Counted from the first letter of the stretch, positions 46,048 through 60,700 are shown. The stretch: 64,000 nt of DNA from Trichuris trichiura (GCA_037903355.1 JBAJFE010000039.1:310001-374000); one strand, 5' to 3'. Numbers and translations are program-made. The notes: generated from the letters alone by a model not told the origin.

Positions 46048-49000
46048 ATGGCAACGATGAAGAAGGTCAGTAGTAACCGCGCAATTGCGATAGTTGCAGG
46101 TTGGGAAAGGGGAAGATTAATGGCCTTGGGTCTTTTGGGAGGCTGACGAACATGTGGCTGATTTGCAATTGTTTAATTACCTATTGGCTTTTTAGAATCA
46201 TAACCAGTTCTGTCATTTCTCATCTCTGTACAACTCTGGTGCTTGGAAAAATTGATCTCTTGTTCATATCTTTTTACAATCGGTGCCTTTTTTGGTATGA
46301 ATTTCTAAATTTGTCATCGTTTGTTCAGATGTGCGAGGGACGGCGTACCCAAATCGTCCTATTGGACGAACGTCGACTAGATATCGCCGTGCAAACGCGT
46401 CTATCGGTCACCGATCTTCTTAACATTGTTGCATCTCATTGCTGCCTAAAAGACCCAGATAGGCAGTATTTTGGTTTGGCCTTTTACGATGACAGGTTTG
46501 CTTCCATTAATCTTTGATCAAATGTAAAGAATGGTGGCATTGTTACGGCGTTTAGGCAGCAGTTGTACTGGTTAAACAACGAACGACAGGTCTTGGACCA
46601 TGAATTCCCAAAACAAGCGTCTTCCTCCGGCGGTGCCCTTATCTTATATCATAGAGTTAGGTGAGGAAATGGCTGAGTATGTTCTAATACAGTCGAGATA
46701 CATACGTCTGATCTTGTAGATATTTTGTGGATACTTTCCTGCGTTTTTCCCACGCATCATCGGTAGAGCTTTTATTCCTTCAAGTACGAAGTCTACTATA
46801 CAATGTGAGCCTATATGTTGTTTCGAATTGTTTTACGAACATGAACCTGTATTTCCTAGGGGGTTATCCGTGCCGACCATGATACTGTTTTTCATCTTGG
46901 TGCACTCGCTGTCCAGGCGGCTTTTGGCGACTACAGAAAGTGCGAACAGTACGGGCTTTTTCGGATGCGATATTTAGCTTGCAACTTTTCAGCGAACGTT
47001 TAACACGTGATGAAATGAAGAAGTTGCCGCTGTTTTCACAAGACCTACTTAAGTATTATTATTCTGTCACAGAATGGTAGAAGCTTTCCATTTGAAAAAT
47101 TGCTTTATTTTGCTTTGCTTTATTTTAGCGAAGACCACGTGATTGAGTTGTATAAAACTTTTACTGGCCTCACCCGTGGCAACGCAATCGTGAAGTAAGC
47201 TTATTCAGTTATCAGCTTGTTGGTGTTATGAATTAAATTTTTAGATACCTAACAATTGTTGAGCGATTGGAAACCTATGGCATGCATTTTTACGAAGTTA
47301 GAGATAAGTCAGGTTCACAGTGCCTTCTTGGCGTTTCTGGCAAGGGGATTTTCCACTTCTCCTCAAACGATCGAACAAATGCCATACGGGTGCGTCCACG
47401 TCTTGTATCAGCTTTGATTGTATTTAGACTTAACCGTTCTTTCGTTTGCAGAGTTTCAGCTGGAGCCAGCTAGAAAATTTGTACTATCGAGACAAAAAGT
47501 TTTCCATCGAAGTTCGAGATCACAGGCGGTATGAACCTTGTCTTAAATCGTTTTGGAAATTCTCTGCGCCATTTGACTTTGCACTGTTCTAAATTTTCCC
47601 TTTAGTTTCCGTTCTACAGCGACCCTAACTTTGTAATGTACCCAGTGGCTCCATTGCACTGTGGTTGAAATAATCGTTTTTCAAACGTTTAAGAAAACGA
47701 GTCCCCGCTCTACTTTTTATATATACGATGGAATTAGGATTCGTATGTATATATATGTCCCAAAATCCGGTGCATGTGGAATTCTGAGCTTTATAAATAA
47801 TGGATCACGTAATATAGGCGCATGTTCTTGATATTTTCCATTTGCCCAACTGTATTTGCTGAAAGATAACAATGTGTCGACTGTACCGCTTCCATTCATT
47901 GGTAGTTCAATTTAGAACATCGCTCAGCCGGCGTGCTTTTGTTCCAAGCAGTTTGCATATATTGATTTACATTTGCGATACTCCCCAGTTGTGCAAGAAT
48001 TTGTGGTCGCTGGCTATCGCTCAGCATCAGTTCTATTTGGACACGAAAACCGTTGTTAAGGTATTATTCCCAATCTTCACTTAGCTGCTCACGAACTTCG
48101 ACTCGTAGAAAGATAAAGCAGTTCAGCTGAAGCTCGTTAATAACGTTCTCGAAGGGTTGAATAGATTGCCTTTGAACCAAGGCGAATTAACAAATAACAG
48201 TACTTCCGACCTGGGTTCTTCCGTCTCCTCTCAAAGTTTACGTTCTTTGCATAACCTGTGCAATGCCGGTATGCGGACGTCGCCTTACGGATTCGTATAT
48301 TGGTATTAAGTAGTTGCAGACGAAGAATTGGCCAAAGAGTCCGAATACTACAGGCAGCTTCTAAACAAAAGGCAAACGTTGGAACTTTTGCTGCGAGAAA
48401 AGTTGAAGGATTTGAAAAATGTTTGTGTCCAAGAGGGTGTAAGTTCATGTAGTCTTTTTTCGTACCGCTTTGGGACAATGCCTAATTTAAGAATATCACT
48501 GGTGAAATTCCAGCCGAGCTGTATCGAGCATTAGCTCCTGGAGAAGCGGAGCCGAAGATCAGGCGCCGGGTTGGAACTTCTTTCAGCATCGCGTCTGAGC
48601 TAGTGAACAAGCTCGTTACAGTAAGCTAATTTTGCCGCATCGCATTTTGAAGTAACTTTTTAATCGAGATTTAATGACAGATAGATCGTATTGCTCATCT
48701 CGAAGCGAATGTGGAAGTTAAGAGAAAAATTGTTGCTGGTCATCAAAAATTGGCCGGCGATCCATCCGTGTCAAGTATAGTGAGACGTCGCCGTCGTCAA
48801 GACCTAAAGCAGGCAGTGCAACAACTACAACAGCTAGAACAAGAATTGCAAGATATGTACATTCGTGCGCCGAAATATCGTAAGGCTTTTGCAGCAAGTA
48901 ATTCAGTTCATGGAAGCAGACTTTTGCATTCAAGGTGTTGGATCAAAACCAGTGTGCGTTGAATACTCACATTCGCCACTAAAAGGGTCTAGAATTCATG

Positions 49001-50260
49001 CTTCAAACACATGCGGACAGATGTCCACAAACGTTCAGCGTTCAGGTGACACTGAGTACAATGAACGAGTGATCTTCTGCCGCTCTAGGGATGGTTCCCT
49101 TCCTTGTTCTTTCTCAAGAATTGATAACACTTTAATGCCCGGAGCTTCAGGGTCAGCAGGGCCGAAATCGGTAATTAGTTTGATTCTAGCGACCTTATGC
49201 CTATGCCGGTCGTTTACAGGTTTCCATTCCGAATTCGCCGAATCTCAATGTTCGTGCCGCCAATCAAGGTCACTTGCGCGGATGCAGGTAAAATGTTTTA
49301 CGGAGTGAATTTGCGTGGACAATTCGTATCTACAGGCAACCTTTGGGTGGATATAGGCCATGCGTTTCCTATCATAGCACGTATAGGCAACAAAACTTTC
49401 CAACATTAACTAGCCAAACGGCGAACGAGCAGGGCTACCGTTTGGCATCACTGAGCGCATCGTTGAGCTCTTCATTCCATTCCCTGCAAAGTGTAGAATC
49501 TTCTTCGGCTTTCGACGAACGTGACGTTGTAGCTCCCCTACGACCATTTGCCAAAGCATCTCCTGACGCTGGAGACCATCACATTGGTTCGTATAATGTT
49601 CCCCAGCAGAGAACCAGTTGGGATCACGAGTGCTTGGAACAGATGAATCGTCCTGCACTTGGAAGTACTGAGTCTGTCAATTCCGGGCTGAACAACCACA
49701 GTTTGCCGCCTCCCCCAAGTGCCGCGGTTGCAGTAAAAGGTCTATACAATCGTCCCCCTTTGAGTAATAACAAGTATATGGGTAGCTTGGACCGACGTTA
49801 TTTAAGGCTCCGTAGCGGTGAGATAGCTGTGCCATGTAAGCGTGGCACGGAAAGCAATCGTCTGCCGGCACAGACGATAGAAACACTGGATCGATCACCG
49901 TCGCGCTCAGTTTCCCATTTCGTCCCTACTGGTGGTTACAGTATTGAGACATCAAAACCCTACAGTACGGAAGACTTTTTCCGTTATACAACTCGAATGC
50001 AAAGTGCAATACCATATACGAGTCGAGTTAGCAGAACATCCTCTGAAGGGTCCCGATTAACGCGTTCCAACAACGGCGTCAAGCCATGTGGAGAGAAATT
50101 GCCCGGGAAACCTCCTCGGGTTCAAGACGGCTCTTCGTTGCAACGCAACCAGTGTCAAAAGGTCATGACGACCCACGATGTTCATGATGTATTGTCATGG
50201 TATGACTCTGAGGGTAGTAACGGTAGTACATCTCCGCTCAAAGCAGCTACCGTGGTCTAA
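46048..50260 (+). CDS. FRMD4-type FERM-domain scaffold protein
   Basis: Seventeen exons: 46048-46065, 46329-46495, 46556-46660, 46720-46804, 46860-46939, 46993-47076, 47129-47194, 47245-47389, 47452-47528, 47916-48060, 48109-48268, 48320-48438, 48492-48620, 48681-48879, 48986-49170, 49220-49287 and 49336-50260. They give about 918 residues. The first about 325 form a FERM domain closest to FRMD4A/B: CEGRRTQIVLLDERRLDI, YFGLAFYDD, QLYWLNNERQVLDHEFPK, VFHLGALAVQAAFGDY, CEDHVIELYKTFTG, WSQLENLYYRDKKFSIEV, and LWSLAIAQHQFYLDTK. Next comes the FRMD4 coiled-coil block (about 378-530) with PGEAEPKIRRRVGTSF. A Ser/Pro-rich tail follows and ends DVLSWYDSEGSNGSTSP. FRMD4 proteins link Par-3 and cytohesin at epithelial junctions. 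The start in GCCGCCATGG is an ideal Kozak context; the Met at 46329 is an alternative. The donor of exon 14 could also be at 48898, which keeps the frame. Confidence 0.9.
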
Positions 50261-52853
50261 CCATTGTTGCTTTTTTAAATCATGGCCCGTTTATATTTAT
50301 TTATCCGTTTATGTATGGTTATCACTGCCTAGTAAACCAATGCAAGCGATGTGCTTGCTCATGGAAAGCTGTTGTCTATTTGGAATTTTAGGTAAACAGT
50401 ATTGACAGCATCATGCAAATAACGACTGCCTGTGTTTAACGGAATGCACAGAAGGTTTCACTGTATAAACTTTTTTTTTGAGAGCGAATCTTTCGGAGCA
50501 ATTGCCTTGTTGTCAGGATGGTCCTCTACTGCTACGATGACGATGAGCTCGTAACGAATGAGTCACAATTTGTTAATAAATTCTCCGCAACTATAAACGA
50601 AGCGCTTAAAATGGCAGGCAATCAATATTTTTTTCTTTAGCATTTGTTTTACCGTATAGTTTGCGGCTCTGGTAATGCCTTTCCATTTGCGTCTGTCAAA
50701 TGCATCATCTTGAATGATGCGCAGGTCTTTTAGATCTATGTGTGTATTTTATGCATCCATTTTAATTTTAGTCTTCTTAAAGGGCGTTTATCCATTACTT
50801 GGGTGTGGAATTGTAACTGCTGAACGGGTAATCTACATAGCGCTTGTATATACAATATCTAGCGAAATACAAATTGCGCCCATTGATTTTTCGCTAGAAA
50901 GTACTGTACAAGGGAAACACCTCCATTGGGAGATCATTGGAGTCCAGTGCTGTATGCGTTTTAAACTGGAGGAATTTCCATGCCACAATGGTACTAGGTC
51001 TGTATGTGTTTCTATGCCGATGAGTGCGCATTATTTGCATAATAGTTCAAGCGCGTTAATTTTTACGATGTCAGCTTGAATCAGCCGAAGCTCTTGAAGA
51101 ACTCAAGAAAAAGTCATGGCCACTTTCCTCCGTTTAACTGGTTTTGCCATCGTTTCTATAGGCACTCCGAAAAGAGCCATTTTCGACGTGGTATTTTTCT
51201 TTCTTTTACGGAAAAACCCATTTGTGTAGGCATGTACTTTAGCAGAACCCTAACAGCGTTACACAACCAGTTTACTTCACGCGCAAGTCAGAATACAATG
51301 AACGACAGTACCGGTACTGGATAGATAGGTATATGTCGTGCGGTATCCCTTTTTGATACTTAAGTATCACGGGCGGTCGCGCCCGCTACAGTAATGGCAA
51401 ATACTGCATTTATGTTTTGCGTTCTAGAAAAGTCTAATCACTGCTAATTTGCATAGGGTAAACAGAGATTATTTGATGCTGACCTATAGTGCTATTCGCT
51501 GTTGTGCTATTTTGCTTTCTACTGTGGCTAAATTTGGCTGAACTTCGCCTTGCTTGTATTTCTCAGTTGTCCGAAACCTGGCAGTTTTCTGCCTGCACTG
51601 CTATCTATGAGTAAACGCTCATCATTTAACATATCACTTTCCAGAATTAAAAAAGTGACAATTAACATAACTGATTTAAAGCGAAGATGCTGAAAGTGTA
51701 GCAGCAAATGTTTGAAGTCAGGCTTCCTGTGCTGCCATGAGAACCAGCGATTGCCTATGTAAGACGCATGCGAGAAAGCTTTATCGGATGAGTCAACAAA
51801 ACCGTCTATGCTCAAGGAACAGTTCACGAAAGTGCATCCAAAAAAGGCAGGGAGATGGGCGATCCGAGTTCCGATCGGTTTAAAACGGTCCTGCATTCCG
51901 ACTTACGGTAATAAATCGACTTTTAAGAGGAACTGTTTAAGAATTACCTTCCTTTGAGCCATAGAAAATGTAATTAGGGACAAGGTTGATTTTATAGGCG
52001 TCGAAATAGGTTAACCATATGTTCTGCGCAACTGTGATGCTTTTCTTAAAATGTGATTGTTCAACATATCACTAGGTAAAATTCTCTTCTCACGTTCTCT
52101 TCTGTAGGAATTCTTCTATTAGCTTGAGCAATGCGAAATTTCGACCGCTAACCACTTGCACATAAAAGCGACGGAGCAACCGTTCGGTCTAGCTGCAGCT
52201 CAGCTTATTGCAAGTATACTCGTTGGTCGAATTTTCAAAAAATAGCAAAACCTGCTTATACTCTTACAATAATCTGAAAGCTACAGAACAGCTATTCACA
52301 ACGCATTTTCATTATATGAAAACCATGAACACAGCGTGCTTCGTAACGGGATAGTGTAACCGGCGTTAGTATATGAAAACTACTATTATGCAATTCGTTA
52401 CACATTCAGTTTGTCGAATTTAAAAGACATGTCGGGTCTTCCTGCCTCTCTGCTGCATAGGTTGGCTTTTGTTTAGGTAAGGGCAGAAAAGGACTGCGTG
52501 CCTAAGGCGCACGAAAATAGGATTGCCATTGACTGCGCTAATCAATTCAACTCTCTACCATGATGAAATCAATAATTGTTGCAGAAGGGGGTACTGTTTG
52601 CAGGTAAATTTCAAGTTATTGAAATATGCACAGCCTATCCCAAATTCGTAGCTTTATGCGAGTTTCTTTGAGTTGCATCTGCCGTATCTAACGTTAACGT
52701 TTTGCTAAGCTTTTTGAACGCTGAAAATCACTGAAATGCTAACAAAGGTAAAGTTTGCAGAAATTAATGAAATGCAGGTTGGATAAACCTACCTTGCGCA
52801 TCATTCATACGTCTATATCGGTTGCTCGTTTATCCGTCTATTGTTGTTTGAAG
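50261..52853. other. Intergenic
   Basis: 50518-50690 has an open, exon-like start (MVLYCYDDDELV...) that I could not extend into a credible gene. The other open frames lack signatures. Confidence 0.4.
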
Positions 52854-55800
52854 ATGACGCTGTTCGCTAACCGGCGAGAAAATACAACATCCCATTTAGT
52901 CGAGTTTCGCGCTGGAAAAATGACTGTGCGCGGAACAACCGTCTATCCCGATAAGCGGAAAGGTCTTGTCTACGTTCATCAGTCGCACGATTCTTTGATG
53001 CACTTCTGTTGGAAAGACCGTGGCACAGGAACCGTAGAAGATGTAATTATTTATATTTTGTATTTCTGATAATTTTAACAAATGTAAGAGTTTTTCTACA
53101 AATGCGACGTAGGTCATAAATTAATCTGGCTTTATTCGCACGCTATAGTACTGTTAATCTTCCTTACGGTTTGAAGCGAGCTGCATTTTTTATCAGTGCT
53201 GATCTGCTTTTCTTCCCTAATCATCTTAACTGCTGTGAAAAATACAGCGAAACATGACTTAGAGGTGAGCGGATGAAATGCGGAGTTCCCAAAAGCAGTT
53301 ACTTCCCTCCTTTGTGAAAGAAATTACTTGTCGTTCCTATCGTTAACGCGGATGGATACATAACAATTGTTAGTCGATGTCGAAACTGAACTATTTTTGA
53401 AGATGCACTAACTTGTATGCGTAATATCTGTTTAGGATCGTGTATCTTTATGCATATTCCTCTGTTCGAAAATCGCTTAGATTTTAATATTTCCTTAGAG
53501 CTTGGAAACAGGGCTAGTGGCATATTTTTTCCACGAATATTTAAATGGGTTGTCCAACTGTTAGTATGGCACAGTCTTTAGTCCTCGAGAGCATTACCCT
53601 GTACTTAAAATGCGCATTTCAGTTGAAAGTTAAGTGAAGCTGTTATATATTCGCTCGTTTATAACTGAATAATGGTTTTCTCCTTGAAAGGCTAAGATTT
53701 TATTGAATAACTATTGAGTTGTAAAAAAGCTGTTGCGACCATCTGCCAGATCAGATATTTTGCATTGGAAAATTTGTTGACGGTTTACTTTCAGGACTTG
53801 ATCTTGTTTCCAGAAGAAGTGGAATTTGTATTCGTCCCTCAATGCACTACTGGTCGAGTATACCTGCTAAAATTCAAGAACTCTTCGCGGAAGTATTTCT
53901 TCTGGATGCAGGTGGGTGAAATGGGACTTTAACTAGTTTGTCAGTAACAATTTTTATTCCTTTGATCCATTGACCATCTCTTGAAGTGTCATTATTTATG
54001 CAATGTTGAAGTATACGTCAATTATGCCTAAACTCAAATGGCAATGCGTTTAGTAAAGGTTAAGTTAATATTAAGTTTAAGTTTCGTGATTATGCGACTG
54101 TGACAAAACGCTCGCGCGTTACAAAAGTTTAATCCAAAGGCTTCATAGCTGCCTAATTCCATCTTGAGCGTATAAACCAGATAGTACTGTTTTACATGTT
54201 CTATTGGTCGTTAAGTATTGGCTATCCAGCCATTGCTTGTACTTCGAATTGCTTATTTTGAGGGAAATATAGAGAACCTCTTTAATCTACCTGATGCAGA
54301 AGTCAGATTCTATCCTGGCAAAGTCTGTTGATGCTGTAGTCTTCATTAGAAAAGCAGCGTTTTGCCGAATGTTGCACTACAGCTATCTGATTCCACCGCC
54401 GTTTCTCGAGACCTTAAGATGACGACTCCGAAAGTTCTGTTTTACTCCTTTTAGATTAAACTTTTGTATCGAACGGGAGCTTTGGTGTAGTCGCGCACCC
54501 GTGAGACCTCACCACGTGTCCAGAAACCAAATTTTAAGCTTATTCGTTATTTCTCAGATTTTTTAAAGGTCATTGCAAAGCGTCCCCTTTCCATCCTTAA
54601 GATTGGAAATTGCACTGTCTAAAGGCTTATTTTCTCATGTATTTGACTGTATGCAAACAGTAGCATATTTTAGTAATTACAGGAACCGAAAACAGATAAA
54701 GACGAGGAATATTGCCGTAAAGTGAATGACCTCTTGAATCGACCACCAAGTACTGTCAGCAATAATGGACGTAAGGGCAATGGAAGATCTGGTAGTGCCG
54801 TCCAGGAATCATTTGCTGAACAACTTGGCATAATGAATCAATTGTTAAACCTTGGCTCCAGGCGTGATGGTTCTATCTTAATTTTGTTTTTGCAAAGTAT
54901 TTTCATTGGTCGTTCAGGTAGCTCTGGCAGCAGTTCGGAATGGCATAACGGTTCTCTTCCGTCGATGAATCAAAATCAGCTAATGGAACTCCTTGGTAGT
55001 CCAAGTTCTTCCTTTCTTAGTTACCAGAAATCTCGTTCCTTCTATTGCTATTTTATTTCTACTTCTTGGCCGGTAGTTTTTACATATGATTCACTGCTAA
55101 CTCTTTAGACTTGATGGGGAACGGCGGTCAAGTTCTTGAAGTTCGCGACCCGGACCATTTCCTCAGCGCTTTATCCTCGGCAAGAGCCAGAGAGGTGAAT
55201 GCCATACGCAGGTCAGTCTTGTATAGAGCATTGTGAATTAGCTCCACGGCAGTTCTCTTTTGGATCTTGTACTTTTCGTTTCGTCTTTTCAAAAATGGTT
55301 TATACAATACCCAACAAGTTCGTAAAGTAGTTGTGTAAGCCATTATATTCTTTTGACTGCTTTTTAAATAAATCATTGTTAGTGCAGGATAAAATTTGAA
55401 CTTGATTTTGTAGTTTAACTTTCTTCCATTTTCAGCTCTTCAGCAGCAGATGCATCTCAGACAGACGCCAGTTCACCCGAAGCTCCGACTGCAGAAATTG
55501 AAGCATTTGGCACGAATGCTTCTGCCGGAGAGGACAAAGGTGGAGGAAAGATAGCTCTGTCAGATTTGCGCTCAGTGCTAGCATCTTTGAGCGGTAAGTT
55601 CTTCTATTCAGTTGCACTTGTTGCCTACATACTGTTTTGGGTGTTTAGCGCGTATGCATGAAGGGCAAAATCAGGCAGGTGAGTTATTGAACCCGCGAAT
55701 CATCTTAAAAATGAATACTTATAACATAAACGTTGTTAAGTTCGTGTTAATCTGGCCGACGTATTCGTACCCACTCGTTTGGAAAACATCGTAAAGAAAC

Positions 55801-56302
55801 CAGAAAACTTGAATCGCCTGTGTACTTATCTCCCCGATGAGCCTGGCTTGACCAACGAAGAAAGGGTAATGGAACATTTGCGATGTCCTCATTTTCAGCA
55901 AGTATTTTTCGTGTGGGTTTTAAGTAGTTGCTCGCATTGTTCATCTTTAAGGCGCTGAAGATATTTAGTGAAGCTTTGCAGTCAGGGATGCTGGGCACAT
56001 TGTTGCAGCAATTCTCCTTCCCACCTCCTGTCATTGAAGCTTGTGCCAATGGAGGTGGTTAAGCTCATGGACCTCAGTTGAAATGTTTTATGTTTAGTTT
56101 AAAACTTGCAGATATCCTTGCCATAGCGCTTTGCATTGAACGAGCTGTTTCATTGGAACAACGTGAAGCCTTGAGTGCGTCGATAGCACAGGGAAGTTCA
56201 AAGAATGCTGAGCAGAACGGTGGATCGCAAACTTCGAAAAGTTTGGAACCTGCAAAGAAGAAGGAGAAACGTGATATGGACAGCGACATGGAGTTGGATT
56301 GA
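52854..56302 (+). CDS. ADRM1: Proteasomal ubiquitin receptor ADRM1/Rpn13
   Basis: Ten exons: 52854-53042, 53795-53911, 54683-54869, 54918-55019, 55109-55211, 55436-55593, 55649-55678, 55741-55865, 55952-56054 and 56112-56302. They join without frame breaks to 434 residues (human 407). The N-terminal Pru domain is unmistakable: [49 protein letters not shown], and [20 protein letters not shown]. It binds ubiquitin and docks on Rpn2 of the 26S proteasome. A Gly/Ser-rich linker carries the LMELLGSPS motif. The C-terminal DEUBAD domain (about residues 300-400: [44 protein letters not shown]) recruits and activates the deubiquitinase UCH37/UBH-4. The acidic end (DMDSDMELD) matches the family. The start is a Met 14 residues ahead of the Pru core, a typical length. 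Confidence 0.95.
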
Positions 56303-56549
56303 CCTACAACTAAAAGAATGCATTTTTTGGAGAACAGTAACTTACTAACGGCACCATTATAATTGACATGAGCGGTCTGAAGTATATGAATACTGCTTTT
56401 ACTCATTATCCGAAATTATCCTATTCGTCGCAGGCTGTTTCTTATTTTGAAAAAGCTTAGCCGAATTCCGTGAGTTAAAATGGTTTACTTTCGGTTCGAC
56501 TGAATCCATTCAGTTAAGTGTACTGCGTAAGGTTATTCAACTACGCCGC

Positions 56550-57484
56550 ATGCTTATAAACTTTTGCAGCGAGAGTTTCAGCGCTTTTGACGATGAACAA
56601 TTATTTTTGCCTGCAGGGTTTCCATTGTTTCGTCGACAAGTCGTTCCGTCAACTGGTCGTTTTGTGGCCTCATTTTATAGGATGCAGTTGCGAACGAAAC
56701 TTGCCGAACAAAATTTGTTAACTGACATTTCCTTTGAGGCGCTTCTGCGTTTCATGGCCATCAGAGACCCGAAGTTTGCAATGTATTATCGTTGTTTTCA
56801 ATGGGTAAGTACGGAGAAACAGAAAATTTCGTATAAACATTTTTGCAGTTTAACTCAGTTTTTACTGAAAACTTCTTTTTCTTGGTTGGTAGCTAAAAGT
56901 TGCTTTAAAATCATGGCGCCTGTAACGTATTTATTTTTGTCATGCCTTTGCTTCAATGAGCATATGGTCACGACGAATCCTGGTCACAAAATCGTTAAAC
57001 CTTAGCTGGGCTAAGACAATGCCACACAATGAAACTACTATTGCCTAACTATCAAGTTAAGGTGGTTGATTAGCGTGTATTCATCATAATGATTGATGAG
57101 TATTGTTATGCTCATACGGTCGTTTTACGATGTTCTATACGTTAGATTTTTATTCATCAGCATGACGCAAAAGATAGCAAAATAGATTTGCAAAGAAAAA
57201 AGGATAAAAAGAAAAAAAGGCGCCTATACAAGCTAATACCTGAACTTCACACGGAGAAGTAGAGTTACTGTACCAACTTACGTGATGCGCAGGCTATGAG
57301 GGGGCTGAATGTCCTTACAGTTTGAAGTTTATAGTTGCGTTGCAGTATGACCAGTACAATACGTCCATAGGACATCTCGAAAATGTAAACTTTCATAATT
57401 GGTCTTTGTTGTGTTCACGAACAAAACTGTTCTTTATTTTCTCTAACAGTTGGCTCATCCATTGGTTGGTAGGGCACTTTGAAG
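56550..57484 (+). CDS. Possible small gene of unknown function
   Basis: An open frame from ATG at 56550 runs to a strong donor (TGG followed by GTAAGTA) at 56804. An acceptor at about 57450 (CTCTAACAG) can add a short terminal exon ending LAHPLVGRAL and a stop at about 57484. The predicted protein is about 95 residues, slightly basic, with aromatic and Arg-rich segments (FRRQVVPSTGRFVASFYRMQ) and no family I recognise. It could equally be an exon of a longer gene spliced at 56619. Confidence is low. Confidence 0.3.
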
Positions 57485-57764
57485 TTTACTTACAGATTCA
57501 TCAAACAGACCAGACCCGCGAACCAGAAGACCAGCTATATAAATTCCATGAATAAGGAATACACACTGTAAGCGTCTTTGCTGAAAGTTGATTCGAAAGA
57601 CGACCTAAGGGAAAGCAATCCAATTTGCTCTTTGAATTCACTTTTTCGTCGACAATGTAAATTTAATAATTCACTAAATTAACGAAGATGGAATAGAAAA
57701 ACACGTAAATTTGCAGATAGAAAGAAAATATATTTCGTTTTCCATAGCACATTTATTAAGTTAG
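57485..57764. promoter_or_regulatory. Short 3' flank of the helicase gene with polyadenylation signal
   Basis: On the minus strand AATAAA at 57757-57752 lies only about 8 bp after the helicase stop codon, implying a very short 3' UTR. Confidence 0.45.
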
Positions 57765-60700
57765 CTATTTGCCCTCTAGTCTATTCACAAATGAAGACAA
57801 GTCATCCATCATTTCGTCGAAACAAGAGTAATGCTGAAATTTAGAACGAATCCATTTTGACAAGCCATTATGAAAGTTATAATGACAAAAGCGAGCGTCC
57901 AACATGATTAAAGCACCCCAGTCTTGTCGATGCCGCAAGCAACGTCCAAGTGCTTGATTTAAGGACCGGAAAGCCTGAGTCTTAAGCCACTGAGAACCGG
58001 AAATAAAACATTTTCCCACTTTATCGCGACAGCCGGATAAACGGCAGTCGTTGTACTGACGTTTTAGGCTTATTCGTACGTCCTTGACATTCGGATAAGG
58101 GATACCGACTGTGACTACAGCTCGCGCTAGCCGATCAGCAAAATCAATTCCTTCAGCAACTTTGCCTCGATAAACGGCCAACAATAAGGCACCCGTACTT
58201 TGGGAATTCAGCGCTGACGACTTGGCGATTGCTTCGTGAAACTTGCAGAGTACGCCCTCTAATTCGTTTCCTTTTCGAGGTTCCACAAGCACCAATTTTT
58301 GTTCGCTCATCTTCTTCCATAAGCTTACTGTATCTTGCCATCGCTTCACTAGTTTTTCCAACAGTCTATAGGAAGGAAGAAAGCATAGGACGCCATCTGG
58401 TATAACCTTGCATATAGCAGACAGAGTAAGTGCTAGCTCGTCTTGAAACTCAAACGAGTCTACGTCTTGGTATGTAGCTTTTAACACTTTCCCACTTGGT
58501 CCTAAGCCAACAGCGCCAACGTACACTCGTTCAGGAGGAAGAACGTGCATAGCTTCAAGTCGTATTGGGAAAGGTACGCCAAGTTCAGAGGCGTAAGTAT
58601 CCATGGGAGAAAGCGTACCTGACGCAAGTACGACTGATCTAGCGCTTTTGCTAACGTCATTGAACGCCTAAATACAAACATAGAAGTTGCCAACTCACAA
58701 TTTCAAAACTGTAGTCATCCTTAAGAAAACATACGCTCTTATCTTGCTATGGTGACATGCGCAACCCCAAGTAAAAATCCAACTCTACGGAAGCATAAAA
58801 ACAGAAGAACTTTTGTACAAAGTTACCAACGCAGGATTCATGCACCAGAAGTGAAGATAATCGACGAAATCGGTGCTTTTGAACATGGACTTAGAGAGCC
58901 ATTCGGCTGAGGACGTACGAAGGCTGTCACGCAGAGAAGTTGAGCATTTTTCAAGACACAGGCTACAATCAGAAAGGTACAAAAGGTTAGCTGCATAGGT
59001 GCGCACAGACCAATAACTGTAAGTATCATTAGAAGAGCCTGACAGCACGTTTCCCTTATCCATGTATACGTAATGCAAAGCATAAGCTAATTTTTCTACG
59101 GTAACCAGTATTCTAGGTTCCACCTGACCAAAATTACCTCTACGATCATTGTCTTCCCCACAATCGGAAGTTCCTTCAGTAAAAACGGTTAATGCTTTCT
59201 AAAATAAAAAAAACTCATTAACGGGAATGTAGACCAACAAATGCCTACTTTTAATGAACCAACAGCTGACTGATCCAATCCCATTGCTTTCAACATAACA
59301 TAAACATCCGCGTTGTGCCATATTCTTGTGTAATCACCTGGCTCTTGCGTTGTCATATGTTCAACAATCGCTTCCTTTTTTATCCATTCAATCAACTGGT
59401 CGAAATGGGAAATGCATACTTCTGCCGCATCGCACAATTCTGCCGAACACTGCTCACCTGCGAACAGAAAAAATTTTTAATTCGGTCCCGCAATGCCGCT
59501 GGAGCATAAACAGCAAAAGCATAACAGTGCCAACTGAATTAACTAAGCAAATGCCAATGCAAATGAGTTCGACATACGTACCTAACAACCGAAGCTGCTC
59601 AACAGCTGTGGACAATTCATCCTTACTTAAAGAAAAGCTAACTGATTCACGACAAACGTCTTCAATGTTATGTGCTTCGTCAATGATGACTACGCTGTTT
59701 TTCAGACTAATCTTCATGGACTTCCTAACTAGCGGGTCTGCAAACGTAGTTTATTGGAATGTCAGCGCAGAGAAGTCATAATTACCCAACAAATAATTGT
59801 ACGGGCAGAAGATCACCTTAGCATATCGGTACAAAAAGTCGGTGCAGAGGAAATACGGACAAAGCTGACAGTCCTGTCCAACGTTGAACAGATCCTCAAT
59901 GTCCCATACAAAACTTTCAGCTGAAGAATCGTTGCGCAAGGAAGACTCCTTTTGAAGATTGGCGTAAATATTGCCAAGAAATCTGTCACGTTCTTTTTCT
60001 CTGCTCTTCAACTTTCGATAGTATACGCAATGTTCTCCCTAAAGCCAATTGTTTGTTACCAATTTCTTGTTCATCGATTACCTCAAGTCCAGAAATCAAC
60101 TTTTTGCATTCGGCACTTTTATCTGCTTGCCGACTCACGTACGGATGAAGGCAAGTATGGTCTCGACTGGCCAGAATCGTCATGCTGAACATGGATAAAA
60201 TGAAAATATTTGTACACCTTGTATAAAAAACGGAAACTCTAAATTAATTGTTTTGCAAAGACCTGTCTCGGCATAGCACAACGAGATGATCATGAAACCT
60301 TACGAACAAAAATTTGTCTACGCTCACGGTAAGGGTAACCCTCTGCTCTGATTGGTGAATTTCACGAGCTCTTATTGGCCGAAATGGTGCAGCAGGTAGC
60401 CTTAAGTTCAATTTCAATTACTGAATTTGGACTTACTTCCCCGCTTCATGATTTTCCGCCAAAATTCCTAGCGGTCTCTACCGCCCCTATAACACTTGCT
60501 AACGCAAAAAAGGTTTTATGCTTCCCGCTGCACATGTTAGCAAACGGTCGGAGCTTTCAGAGTTCTTAAAGCGCATAAGACCAACACAGCTCTCGTCTAC
60601 TTGAGCAGCTCTCCACAAAAAAGTGCTTCTAGAAGGTAACTTGCCCTTCCCTCCTAAATGTCGGGACGCGCGTCTCTTATCTCAGAGGTTCCGGTCAGTA

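Noticed and set aside
48880..48906. 27-bp GTAAGG...CAG candidate intron in the FERM gene
   Set aside because: Too short to splice. An 86-106 bp intron ending at 48985 keeps the frame instead.
50518..51330. Exon-like start MVLYCYDDDELV and coiled-coil-like LESAEALEELKKK, with a possible GC-AG join at about 50626-50668
   Set aside because: The pieces do not connect in a consistent phase into a protein I recognise, so I did not call a gene.
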